DNA from: Penumbrarchaeum sp964445525
GTDB lineage: Archaea; Thermoplasmatota; Penumbrarchaeia; Penumbrarchaeales; Penumbrarchaeaceae
Length of the DNA: 22,939 nucleotides
Direction of reading: 5' to 3'
NCBI GenBank assembly: GCA_964445525.1
Contig: CAYULA010000052.1
Location: 1 to 22,939, forward strand
Positions 1 to 11,900 of the stretch are shown piece by piece. The translations under genes and the position numbers were made by a program. Numbering within the stretch: the first letter of the stretch is position 1; each line of letters opens with the position of its first letter. The notes beneath the pieces were generated by a model that did not search any database, was not told where the DNA came from, and worked only from the letters and a program-made list of their open reading frames with translations.

Positions 1-2540
<2,540 letters not shown>

Positions 2541-2623
2541 GACTACCGGCTCAACAAACGTCCAGGATGCATATGATCGAGATCATTGGTGTCATAGCCA
2601 AACAGGCTCCACCTACTACCTTC

Positions 2624-2651
2624 CCCCGCGACATTACATTCCCTCGCGGGG
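2624..2651 (-). repeat. GC-rich hairpin in the pre-23S leader
   Basis: An 8-bp perfect inverted repeat, CCCCGCGA (2624-2631) and TCGCGGGG (2644-2651), encloses a 12-base AT-rich loop. It lies about 85-110 bases upstream of the 23S 5' end on the transcribed strand. It is probably a local structure of the rRNA leader. There is no U-run after it on either strand, so it does not look like a terminator. Confidence 0.6.
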
Positions 2652-2725
2652 TGCACCATTTTACCCAATGAGCAAACGGCCAGAAGGACCGATATCACCC
2701 ATGGGGGAAGGGGAGTAAGAAGCAT

Positions 2726-2741
2726 CCTGTATATAATACTT
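2726..2741 (-). promoter_or_regulatory. Candidate TATA box for the 23S rRNA gene (proximal)
   Basis: On the minus strand the sequence reads AAGTATTATATACAGG. A start of transcription about 25 bases downstream would lie near 2705-2710, giving a leader of about 165 bases before the mature 23S end and including the GC-rich hairpin. A second minus-strand element lies at 2767-2781; which one is used cannot be told from sequence. Confidence 0.5.
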
Positions 2742-2766
2742 CCCGTACCAGTAGGTATCCGATTCG

Positions 2767-2781
2767 GTCCTTATAAAGTTG
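2767..2781 (-). promoter_or_regulatory. Candidate TATA box for the 23S rRNA gene (distal)
   Basis: On the minus strand AACTTTATAAGGACC contains the canonical archaeal core TTTATAA. A start near 2747 would follow. Tandem promoters are common before rRNA genes, so both this element and the one at 2726-2741 may be active. Confidence 0.5.
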
Positions 2782-2820
2782 TTTGATGACAGCCTCTGAA
2801 ACCGACTCAAGGTAATAGTT

Positions 2821-2831
2821 CCTTATATATG
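2821..2831 (+). promoter_or_regulatory. Candidate hisS TATA box
   Basis: CCTTATATATG lies about 40 bases before the hisS start. Transcription would start near 2850, leaving a short leader that carries the Shine-Dalgarno AGGTGAT (2857-2863), four bases before the ATG. Confidence 0.6.
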
Positions 2832-2866
2832 ATAAGAGCCCTTTCCGCCGGCTGAAAGGTGATTCG

Positions 2867-4150
2867 ATGCCAGAGTTCCACAGGCCCAGGGGAACCCGGG
2901 ATTTCACCCCGGAGGAGATGAGATTCAGGAGATGGGCCGAAAAAAGAATGAGGGACGCGATAGCCTCAATAGGATATCAGGAAATATCCACTCCCACATT
3001 CGAGAATACCGATCTCTTCGTTGCAAAATCCGGCAAACAGGTCCTGGAGCAGATATACGAATTTCAGGACAAAGGCGGGAGAAGCCTTTCCCTAAGGCCG
3101 GAACTGACAGCCCCTGTCATGAGGTTCTATCACTCGGACCTGAGGAATTATCCCAAACCGCTCAGGATCTCTTATTTCGGCAACTGTTTCAGATACGAGA
3201 GGCCCCAGAAGGGAAGGTACAGGGAATTCTGGCAGATGGGGCTTGAATATATTGGTAAGAGAACCCCTCTGGCCCTTGCAGAGGTTGTGGATGCGGCGGT
3301 CTCCTCCCTCGAAGCGGTGGGCTTAAAAGAATTTGTTGTAAGAGTGGGCCATGTCGCTTTGCTATCGTCAATCCTGAAGGGTTACGGTGCGGACCCGGAC
3401 AAGGACAGGGACCTGATGATCTCGATCGACAAGAAAGATGAGGATGGGATAAGATCATACATTGAGGAAAGTTTCGAAAGCGATCCGGAAGACCTCATAC
3501 GGCTGGTGACCACAACTTATGGTCCGGATGAATACCGCGAGGTACTCAGTAAATTGAGAGCTGAACATACCGGAATAGAAGATAAGGTCGATGAGCTCGG
3601 CCGGGTCATGGAATTTCTGAAGGATTCAGACGCCGGTATCAGGTTGGATCCTTCGATATCAAGGGGCCTCGATTATTATGATGGAATGGTCTTCGAGATA
3701 GACGCCTCTAACCTGGGTGCCGAGAAACAGATATGCGGTGGAGGGGCCTATTCTCTGTCATCCGTGTTTGGCTCCGAGGTTGAGGGTATCGGATTCGGCC
3801 TGGGATTCGACAGGATCCTTGTTGCTTTGGAAGAGGACAAACCTCCAAGAGCCGAAAAGGGGAGGGTCTATCTCATTGCCATGGGTGAGGAAGCCGAAAG
3901 AAGGGCCATCTCACTTGCCCGGTCCGTTAGGTCATACGGATTGGTCTGCATCGTGGAGACCTCGGGCAGGGGGTTCAAGAAATCCATCTCATCAGCAGTT
4001 TCCGGCGAATGCTCACATCTCCTGGTTCTGGGCGAGGAAGAACTGGAGAGGAAAATGGTATCTGTCAAGAACCTTGAAACCAAGGAACAGATAAAGGTTC
4101 CACTGGAGGATCTCGAGGACCATCTGCTTGATATCGTTGAAGAGAAATGA
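2867..4150 (+). CDS. hisS: Histidyl-tRNA synthetase (HisRS)
   Basis: This class II aminoacyl-tRNA synthetase charges tRNA-His with histidine using ATP in the cytoplasm. The 427-residue length is usual for prokaryotic HisRS. Motif 1 lies at the N-terminus (RPRGTRDFTPEE, about 6-17). Motif 2 is FRYERPQKGRYREFWQ (from F108), with the ATP-contacting arginine R109. The HisRS-specific histidine-binding segment is RGLDYYDGMVFE (from R266; most family members have T or S where this has D272). Motif 3 is GIGFGLGFDRI (307-317, R316). Residues from about 333 form the alpha/beta anticodon-binding domain. The ATG at 2867 is chosen because AGGTGAT at 2857-2863 is a good ribosome-binding site and the protein starts just before motif 1. 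It is divergent from the 23S rRNA gene and probably has its own promoter. Function is close to certain. Confidence 0.98.
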   Translation: MPEFHRPRGTRDFTPEEMRFRRWAEKRMRDAIASIGYQEISTPTFENTDLFVAKSGKQVLEQIYEFQDKGGRSLSLRPELTAPVMRFYHSDLRNYPKPLRISYFGNCFRYERPQKGRYREFWQMGLEYIGKRTPLALAEVVDAAVSSLEAVGLKEFVVRVGHVALLSSILKGYGADPDKDRDLMISIDKKDEDGIRSYIEESFESDPEDLIRLVTTTYGPDEYREVLSKLRAEHTGIEDKVDELGRVMEFLKDSDAGIRLDPSISRGLDYYDGMVFEIDASNLGAEKQICGGGAYSLSSVFGSEVEGIGFGLGFDRILVALEEDKPPRAEKGRVYLIAMGEEAERRAISLARSVRSYGLVCIVETSGRGFKKSISSAVSGECSHLLVLGEEELERKMVSVKNLETKEQIKVPLEDLEDHLLDIVEEK

Positions 4151-4155
4151 TGCTG

Positions 4156-4207
4156 AAAAATATATCAATGGAAAGGGTGTTTCACTTGTCCGGACAGCTT
4201 TATTTAG
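4156..4207 (+). promoter_or_regulatory. Promoter candidates for the giant TPR/coiled-coil gene
   Basis: Two TATA-like elements follow the hisS stop: AAAAATATATC (about 4156-4165) and CTTTATTTAG (4198-4207). The second would give a transcript start around 4228-4232, almost at the ATG (4234), so the message would be essentially leaderless. The first would give a leader of about 45 bases containing a GGGAG at 4216-4220, rather far (13 bases) from the start. Confidence 0.4.
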
Positions 4208-4233
4208 GTCCAGAAGGGAGATGGTTCCGGTAA

Positions 4234-7200
4234 ATGGGAAAGGTGAAGATGTTGAAATGTTCTTTCTGCGACTCCAATGAGGAGATCGATGAGAACACGC
4301 CTATTTGCAGTGAATGCTACGATACTTTCGAGAAGAACCAGATACCATCCTTTGACCTGAAGGAATATTTCTCCGGGGGTCTTGAAAAGAAATTGAAGGA
4401 GGTTGATTCCCTTCTGTTCGATCTCCCGGAAAGCTACTTTCTCTGGTATCTGAAAGGACACCTGGAACATGAGCTCGGTGAATCCAAGAAGGCCATGAGA
4501 TCGATAAACACCTCGATATCCTACAAGCAGGATTTCGGTGACTCCTGGATCCGGATGGGTCTGGTATATTCCGACATGCACAGGGAAACCGATGCCAGGG
4601 AGAATTTTAAAAAAGGGTTGGACTACGAATTGATCGTTCCTTCTAACCTGGTGGATGCGGGAGCCTCTCTCCAGGCCTCCGACCAGCCCAAGCTTGCAGC
4701 CAAGGTTCTGGAAAAGGCTCTGGAACTCGTTCCGGACGATGACAGGGCCATGGTCACCCTCGCTAAGGTTCTCGTTCAAACGGGAGAGCTTCAAGGCGCC
4801 AAACTATTGATGGACAAGGCCCTGGATCTGTATCCCCACAATGAAGAGGTATTGAGAAGCATGGCCCAGGTGATGATGAGAATGGGTGATCTGGATTCTG
4901 CAATGGAGATGTACAGCAGGATCCTTGACCAGCATCCAAGGGATTTCGAGGCCCTCCTTGCCAAGGGGGAGATACACCTGAAACTCGGAGAGCTGAGCCA
5001 ATCCCTGAAATCCTACAAGGCCGTTAGAGACCTTGATCTCCATATTTCCTGGCCGGGAATATTCCGGTTTCTCATATCATCACTGAAGAATATGCTCAAT
5101 CTCAACCAGAACCAGCCATCTTACAGGGATGACCTCAAGAAGGAATATGAAAATATCAACCTCTTCCTGGAGGAGCTGGATGCCAAGGTCGAGACCGCAA
5201 AGGGACCGGGGATGCTGGAAGAGATCGAGAGCCTTATCAAGGTGATCGAGAACCTGAGGCTGAACCTCAAGGAACAGCTGGTGCAGTTCGGTGATCTTCT
5301 GAAGAAGTACAAGGTGGAAGATTCCTTTCACAAACATCTCCGCTCGAAGGTCCTGGACCTTCACAATTACATCGATCAGATGAGATATTTCGACGGAAAA
5401 CAGATCTCGTTGGAACTATCGCCGTTCCTTTCGGACCTGAAGTCAATGGACACCAGGACAGAATCCAGGTTGAAGCAGGATATTGAAAAAAGATTCAAGG
5501 AACTTGATGAGGTGGGCCTGAAAAACGATGAACTGCTGGCGAAAATGGATGAGATAAAGAAGCTGGAGAGCAAGGGGAACGTGGAGGGAGCCACCTTCAT
5601 GCTCAAGGAGATACAGATAGCCCTGGAGGAATACTGGAACGACACCGGGAGGCAGTATTTCAACAACAAGCTGAAAGAAATGGAGGAACTACTCGCCAAG
5701 GGAAAGGACCAATTCGATACCGCCAGGCTCGAGAGGAAGCTCAAGGTCTTCAAGGAAAAATTCAATCATGGCCCAAAAGCCGTACTTGACAGTTATCTCG
5801 ATTTTGCAAAGGCCTATTCGGAGGATTCCGAGAACTACTACAAAAGAGAGGTCGAGAACCTGATAAAGGAGATTGGATACAAGATAACGATCCTTGATAA
5901 GGAATCCAAGGACACAAAAGAACCCAAAAGGTCCCTTGCCAAGATAGAGAACAGATTGAATGACGGAGAAAAGGCCATCAATGTTCACGGGGAACTTCAG
6001 GAGATCCTATCCAGGGTCTCGGAACAGGAGATCAGGCAGAAAATTTCGGAGATAAGGGAGAAGCTGATGGGTCTTGACAAGCTTCTTGGAGATGTTGATG
6101 CCCTGGGAATGGATACGGAGATTGCCAAGAATGTCGAACCTGTGAGAAGGGTGATAGAGAGATCCCTGAAGAACGAGAACTACCGGCTGGCGGACATACT
6201 TACCGGTGAAGTATACGAGAACGTGGAAAAACTTCTCAGGGAGAACTACATAGACGATCTCAAGGAGTCCATGTATGATTCCCTGGGTGAGATAGAGAGA
6301 TTCAGAAAGCTCTCTGTAATGGATGAGGAATGGGACGATCTCATCGATGAGACAAAAGGTGTGCTGGAGGAAGAGGACCCGCCGGGTCCGCTCGTTCCCG
6401 TGGTAACCTCCCTGGCCAAAATCCAGACCAGCATACAGGACTTCTTCGTCGAGAGGCTCCCGGATGAAATCGATGCCAGATTGGAGTTGCTCTACACTCT
6501 ATTGGAGGAGGGGACGGATTACGGTTTCGACCTGAAATGGGATGAAAAGGTCCTTCAGGACCTTAAGACAAGGGCAGAAGAAATATCCTCACTTGAGATA
6601 CTGGAAGAAGCAGTCTCTCTTGAAGCGGAGCTGGAAAGGAAAATTAGGGATCTTCTATCGACAAGGGTCAAGGAGATCAATGAACAGGTCCGGAATGAGG
6701 TAGAGGATTTGACCGAGAGGGGAGCCACTCAAAAAGAGCTGATGGAGATCCTCTCCTACGCCAACAGGGCCGAAGTCCTACTCGAAAGCAACAGCGAGAG
6801 GGACGCATTCGGATCCATCACCCTTGCCCTGGAAGATATTGAAAAACTCAAAGCCTCACTGGCAGAGAGAACGGTGGAGATCGACCTTGCGAAAATCAAG
6901 GAGATCATCAATGCAATAACCGAGCTTCAACTTGACCCAGGCAATATCGAAGAGGAATTCAAAACCCTTTCAAATGCCGATAAATTGGAAATGCCCGATA
7001 GAATGAACAGAGTCAAGGAACTCAAGGACCGGGCTCTGGAGATTTTCAACACCGGTGTTCTTTCCATCTTCGATCATTTCGACGGCACCGTAAACGGCAT
7101 AATCGAAGAAGCCGCGGATGTTCTCGAAAAGGAAGAGGTGGATTCCCTCAACGAGAGCATGACAAAACTCGAAAAGGCCATCAGGAAAGGGGACATTCCC

Positions 7201-8907
7201 ACGATACTGCAGAGAATAATGGAGACGGACGATTATCTCAGAAAGAAGGAAGCCTCTGCCAGGAAAAAAGCGCTTCTTTCGAGATGTTCCACGGTAATAG
7301 ATAACGGAAAATCCATTGACGATGACAGGGCCAGAAGCATAGTCGGGGAAGCCGAGGAACTCTTCAAGAGGATCAGGCAGGACAAGATCAAGGATGCAGA
7401 AACGGACATCGAGAGACTGGGCAATGAGATCTCCCAATTGAGATCACTTCTCCACATACAGGATATAGAAAACATGCTCTCGGAGATAGGGGAGCTCGAC
7501 GAGGTCTCCAGTGAGATATTCAAGGAGATCGAAGGTGAGATTTTCCAAGAAAGGATCGACTCTATCGGGAAGATGATCAAGAAACTGATCGATGGAACAT
7601 CGGCCCTGTATGACTCCCCGGACGCCGATACGGTCGAGATAATGAGGAAGACCCTCAAAACAGCCAGGAGTGAAATTGAATATCTCGAGAACTCCTGGAG
7701 GGCGGAAAAGAGGGTGCAATCACTGATTGAGATGGGTTTGTATGAGATTGATATCAAGGACCGTCTTCTTTCAAATGATCTGAAATCCCTGAAGGAACTC
7801 AAGGAAAAAGGTGACCATGCCAAGTTCTTCAGGGTATGGGAGAGAATAGAGGGACAGATGGAAAGGATCAGAAGGTTGGTCACAACCGGCGGAAGAGAGG
7901 TCGTGATGGAAGAAGACAAGGGAATGGAGATACTCGTAAGGGGAAAGGGAAAGAAAAGATCGGAGCTGAGCCAGGGTCCCGGAAAGAAGGGAGGAATGCT
8001 TGGGATACAGAAACTGGCCAAGGACATGGCTGCAAAGAGGAAGCTCCTTGAAGGGGTCAAGAAACCGGAAGCCGTATCCGAACCGACGCCCGAAATTGTT
8101 GAGGATGTCCGACCTGCAGCGGAAGAGTCTCCAACCATTGAGGATAGTGAGACAGAAGCCGAAATCGAAGCCGAGAAAATACCAAAAGACCCAAAAGAGG
8201 TTCGATCAGCCACCGAAAAACCGGAAACAGAGGAGCATCCCATGGATAAGGAAGGTGAGACCCCTCGGAAAACCGAGGAAGAGCCTCCTTCAAGATCCGA
8301 AGAGAAAAAAGAAAAAACGGATCAGGAAGAAGACATCGCTGGAATCGCAAGGCTCATTGCGGGTGACAGGATAAGAAAGCTGGAAAAAGGCGGATCCACA
8401 TCTCTTGAGCAAAAGGAAAAAATCGAGAAAGAATCCCTTCCGTGGGGCAAGGACAAGACCATGGATGTCAAAGGTCTAAACGGAATGGTGGACGAGATGA
8501 TGGACATGGAGGTTCAGCCCCAGACATCCACTCCCATGAAAAATGCAGAAAGGGCAAAAGAGAAGCTCGAATCATTTTACTCCAAGCTGCCGGCCAATCT
8601 AAAATTGGATGAATCAATGGCACTCTATGCGAGAGGAATCTCCCACATGCAAAATGGAGACAATGTGGGGGCTCTCAGACAGTTCAGGCTTGCCATATCA
8701 TCCGCGGTCAAGATGACCCGACTTCATACGGAGATAACAAAGGCCATTTCCAGCCTTGACAGGGAGCTCTCCACGAGGAGAAAGAGAGGGGAACCAAATC
8801 CCAAGGGCGAAAAGCTCTACATCAGGGCCGAGGTAGCCCTGAAGGCGGGAAACCTTGCAGAATGCGCAACCCTGATCAAGGAAATGAAATCAGAGATCTT
8901 TTCCTGA
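4234..8907 (+). CDS. Giant zinc-ribbon, TPR and helical-repeat/coiled-coil protein, function unknown
   Basis: I do not recognise a named family for this 1557-residue protein. Visible layout: an N-terminal zinc-ribbon-like module with C9-x2-C12 and C25-x2-C28; about six tetratricopeptide (TPR) hairpins over residues 60-270; a very long, charged, almost entirely helical section (about 280-1260) rich in E, K, L and I, with coiled-coil character and degenerate two-helix repeats; a disordered acidic/proline-rich linker (about 1275-1370); and a C-terminal TPR-like pair of hairpins (about 1445-1557). There is no signal peptide, transmembrane segment, Walker motif or other catalytic motif, so it is probably a cytoplasmic scaffold. 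The start could be M1 or M6 (4249). Either keeps the cysteines, and M1 suits the leaderless promoter reading. It follows hisS by 83 bases and ends 12 bases from a convergent permease gene. SMC/Rad50-like ATPase function is unsupported because no nucleotide-binding heads are present. Confidence 0.9.
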   Translation: MGKVKMLKCSFCDSNEEIDENTPICSECYDTFEKNQIPSFDLKEYFSGGLEKKLKEVDSLLFDLPESYFLWYLKGHLEHELGESKKAMRSINTSISYKQDFGDSWIRMGLVYSDMHRETDARENFKKGLDYELIVPSNLVDAGASLQASDQPKLAAKVLEKALELVPDDDRAMVTLAKVLVQTGELQGAKLLMDKALDLYPHNEEVLRSMAQVMMRMGDLDSAMEMYSRILDQHPRDFEALLAKGEIHLKLGELSQSLKSYKAVRDLDLHISWPGIFRFLISSLKNMLNLNQNQPSYRDDLKKEYENINLFLEELDAKVETAKGPGMLEEIESLIKVIENLRLNLKEQLVQFGDLLKKYKVEDSFHKHLRSKVLDLHNYIDQMRYFDGKQISLELSPFLSDLKSMDTRTESRLKQDIEKRFKELDEVGLKNDELLAKMDEIKKLESKGNVEGATFMLKEIQIALEEYWNDTGRQYFNNKLKEMEELLAKGKDQFDTARLERKLKVFKEKFNHGPKAVLDSYLDFAKAYSEDSENYYKREVENLIKEIGYKITILDKESKDTKEPKRSLAKIENRLNDGEKAINVHGELQEILSRVSEQEIRQKISEIREKLMGLDKLLGDVDALGMDTEIAKNVEPVRRVIERSLKNENYRLADILTGEVYENVEKLLRENYIDDLKESMYDSLGEIERFRKLSVMDEEWDDLIDETKGVLEEEDPPGPLVPVVTSLAKIQTSIQDFFVERLPDEIDARLELLYTLLEEGTDYGFDLKWDEKVLQDLKTRAEEISSLEILEEAVSLEAELERKIRDLLSTRVKEINEQVRNEVEDLTERGATQKELMEILSYANRAEVLLESNSERDAFGSITLALEDIEKLKASLAERTVEIDLAKIKEIINAITELQLDPGNIEEEFKTLSNADKLEMPDRMNRVKELKDRALEIFNTGVLSIFDHFDGTVNGIIEEAADVLEKEEVDSLNESMTKLEKAIRKGDIPTILQRIMETDDYLRKKEASARKKALLSRCSTVIDNGKSIDDDRARSIVGEAEELFKRIRQDKIKDAETDIERLGNEISQLRSLLHIQDIENMLSEIGELDEVSSEIFKEIEGEIFQERIDSIGKMIKKLIDGTSALYDSPDADTVEIMRKTLKTARSEIEYLENSWRAEKRVQSLIEMGLYEIDIKDRLLSNDLKSLKELKEKGDHAKFFRVWERIEGQMERIRRLVTTGGREVVMEEDKGMEILVRGKGKKRSELSQGPGKKGGMLGIQKLAKDMAAKRKLLEGVKKPEAVSEPTPEIVEDVRPAAEESPTIEDSETEAEIEAEKIPKDPKEVRSATEKPETEEHPMDKEGETPRKTEEEPPSRSEEKKEKTDQEEDIAGIARLIAGDRIRKLEKGGSTSLEQKEKIEKESLPWGKDKTMDVKGLNGMVDEMMDMEVQPQTSTPMKNAERAKEKLESFYSKLPANLKLDESMALYARGISHMQNGDNVGALRQFRLAISSAVKMTRLHTEITKAISSLDRELSTRRKRGEPNPKGEKLYIRAEVALKAGNLAECATLIKEMKSEIFS

Positions 8908-8919
8908 AAGGTTAGCTTT

Positions 8920-11900
8920 TCATTCGTATCTCAGCGCTTCGGCGGGTGCAACCTTTGTTGCCATTCTCGATGGTGGTATGCAGGAAAGGAGTGCAAATCC
9001 AAGGGCTATGGCACCGATTATCAATATACGGCTCCATGGTATCCCGAAAATCGGAAGGTCCGCACTTGCCTCGTCCCTCCAGAGGTTCCATCCCATTACT
9101 ATTCCCATTGCGGAACCTACGAATATTCCGGATGAGGCAATGAAGGTTGCCTCCCCGAGGAATGATACAAGCACCGCCCTTCTCTTGAAGCCTATGGCCC
9201 TCATCATTCCTATCTCGTGCCTCCTCTCGTAAACGGACCTCAGGGTCACTATGGAGAGTCCCACTATACCTATTATCAGCCCCAATGAGAGATAGGAGTT
9301 AAAAAGGTCAAAGAACGAGTTCTGTATGGACAGTATCTCCCTTACCACCTCCTTGATCTCTATTGTTATGAAACCGTAGGTTATCAGTGATTTCCGGAGA
9401 CCGTCGGATACATCGCCGATATCCGATCCCTCGGCAACCTGGATCATATGGAGATTTTTCTGGGTGGTATTGTAGATATCCGCCGCAAGATCGGTATTGG
9501 TGAATATCCCGGTTAAAACGAACTGATCGGTTATGGCGGCTATCCTCTTTTCCACGGATGTTCCGTTTTCCAGTTCTATCTTCAAAACATCCCCTGCTTC
9601 CCTGCCGAGACCTGGCGGTCCGAACTGATTCTCGCCTATGCTGGAATCCACTATGATAAGGTCCGGTTCTTTCAGTATGGACCAGACATCCTCATCCTCT
9701 CTGCCTGTTATCCCTCTGGATTCCAGAAGATCCCAGTCAACGTCGTTGAACCCGTATGTGTTGTGTATTTTGAACTCATCCGTAACCCCCACAACACGGT
9801 AGGGTATCTCGATGGAATTTCCGAAAGGGAGCGACAGATTGATTGCGGCAAATCCGATGGAGAGGGATGTCGTCCTGTCCCAGTCCAGCAAGGAGGAGTT
9901 CTCCTCGCCCCATCTCTCTTCAACTGTGCCTTCTAGATCGGGGATCTGTCTTGAGTTGGAGATCCCGATAATATCGTATCCGCCACCCACGCTTCTCTCG
10001 AATTCGTCTATGTTGACGTTGAAAATATGAACGAACATCGAGGTGCCGGTAACGGTGAAGATAATCAAGGCGAACATGAAGATGGTAACACCGGTTCTGA
10101 ACCTCTTTTTCATCGGGTAGGATATCGCCATCTTTATAGGCGCATGGGTGACCCCGAAAAGCCTGAAGATATTGGTAATGATGAAGAGAATAACGTCAGT
10201 GTTCCAGACTATCAGCATCACACCTGCAGTGACCATGAACAACCCCAGAAAGAGAAATATCTCAAGCCCTGTCTCGTAATTGTCGAAGAGGGGATTGTCG
10301 ATCGACCACTGGAGCAGGACCAGGACCGAGGCTATGGTGTATACCGCTCTGTCCGGAAGATAATGTCTGACAATCAGGGCACCCCCTACGATCATGAGGG
10401 TAATCCCGACCTGGACGGGAGTGGTATTCTGGATCCATATTCCCCATATGAGAACGGACAGGCCCGCCGCCATGAACAGTCCGCCCCAGATAATTAGACG
10501 ATCAAGTAGGAAATCCAGGACCCTTGCTATCATGCACAGAAGGTCCGTCCCCTTTGCGGTGCAGGACCTTGAAAGGTCCCTGATGAATTTCTGGGGAGCT
10601 GTGTGGACCTTTGGTGGCGGTATGCTCTTTATTGCTGAAACTATGTTGAGATTGGCTATTCTCTGGGTTATGGCCCAGGTGGTTCCCAGGGTTATTGAAA
10701 AACCCGCGGAAAATGATACGAGCAGGGTAGTTGGGACCACCGAGAAATACGGCAGGATGTTAATTTCCATATCCGAAAAGGATGCTATCAACTCTTCCAG
10801 AATGATCATTATTCCGAATGCCGCTGCCACTCCTGCGATCACGCCCACCAATGATGAAAGAAATGAGTAGGAGGCTCCCTCGAATAGATATGTTGCTCTC
10901 AAGTGGGATCTCCTGAGACCTATGGCCCGGGATATTCCCATCTCCTCCCTCCTCTCCTCCGACAGCATCACGAATATGTTTATTATCAGGGTGATCCCGG
11001 CGATTATGGAGAATGCGGCAAGGGTCACGAAGAGTTTGATGAATGTATCTATACCCTCCATTGCCTGATCCACACCGCTGTCCTTGTCAAACACCACGCT
11101 GGGCACCCTTCCCGAACCTGGAGGTATCTCGAGGTCTTCCAGCGCATTGTTTATTCTCGGGACAACCTTGTCGCAGAGTTCGCCCCCTTCCACCCGGTCT
11201 CCCTCGTTTGAGATGTAAAGGGTGTTGTAGTATCCTCCTTCCCAGTTGCCGGGACCTACGTCACCTGTAGCGTTGGGATCGGTTATGTTCAGGAGCTCGT
11301 AGGAGGTTCCGAAGGAGACGTACATGTTCTCTCCTCCGAAAAGCTGGGCCCTTCCTTCCTGTTCCAGGATCCCTTTGAGTTCAAGTTTCAATTCCTTTTC
11401 ACCTGAGGAGACGTTGAGAACATCACCGATCTCGGCATTTACAAGATCGGCAGCCTCCTCCGTCATGTAAACCTCACCGGGCCCGGGAGGGCCAGGATTC
11501 CTTCCGCCGGAGATCAGTTCTCCGAAGGCTCCCGTTGTCTCCGGGGAAAATGAACGTGACGTTACCACCGGCTCAACAAGGGAGGTTCTCGGATTGCTCA
11601 AGGAAACCTCCAGGTCAATCTCGAACGAGATACCGTCTATAAGGTCATCGGAATCCCTTATGGACAGTATCCTCTCCTCCATTTCGGATGCTGTCTCTCC
11701 GTCGATCAAGGTCCTGTTTCCCGAGGACTCCCTGATGTAGATTACCTCGTCCACATTGTGATAGTTCTCGTATATCAGGGACTCCACCAGCGTGGTCATT
11801 GTGTCCCCTATTACAAGTGAGGAAGTGATTATGGAGGTCCCCACCATGAAACCGATTATTGCTATCAGGGAATCTCCCTTGTGCCTCACAAGGTTCCTTA

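Larger units (their letters stand above)
2541..2866. other. 23S leader and divergent 23S/hisS promoter region, no gene
   Basis: This 326-base stretch separates the 5' end of the 23S gene from the hisS start. No protein gene, 16S end or tRNA is recognisable. It holds a GC-rich hairpin (2624-2651), a small inverted repeat ATGATC-GA-GATCAT (2573-2586), two minus-strand TATA-like elements that could drive the 23S gene, and one plus-strand TATA-like element for hisS. The leader part should pair with sequence beyond the 23S 3' end to form the archaeal processing stem, but that partner is outside the window, so a bulge-helix-bulge site cannot be confirmed. Confidence 0.7.

Noticed and set aside
2541..2866. 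A tRNA or 16S end in the 23S upstream region
   Set aside because: No cloverleaf with a T-loop GTTCRA-type segment and no anti-Shine-Dalgarno CCTCC end was found on the transcribed strand.
7233..8243. A 336-codon minus-strand frame antisense to the giant TPR protein, very rich in serine and leucine
   Set aside because: It is the complement of lysine/glutamate-rich helical coding sequence; the serine-rich composition follows from reading GAG/GAT/AGA codons backwards. The plus frame is continuous for 1557 codons. Similar shadows at 4204-4794, 5376-5765 and 6970-7437 were dropped for the same reason.
4234..8907. SMC or Rad50-type ATPase
   Set aside because: The long helical rod is suggestive, but there is no Walker A (GxxxxGKS/T), signature or Walker B motif at either end; both ends are TPR-like.
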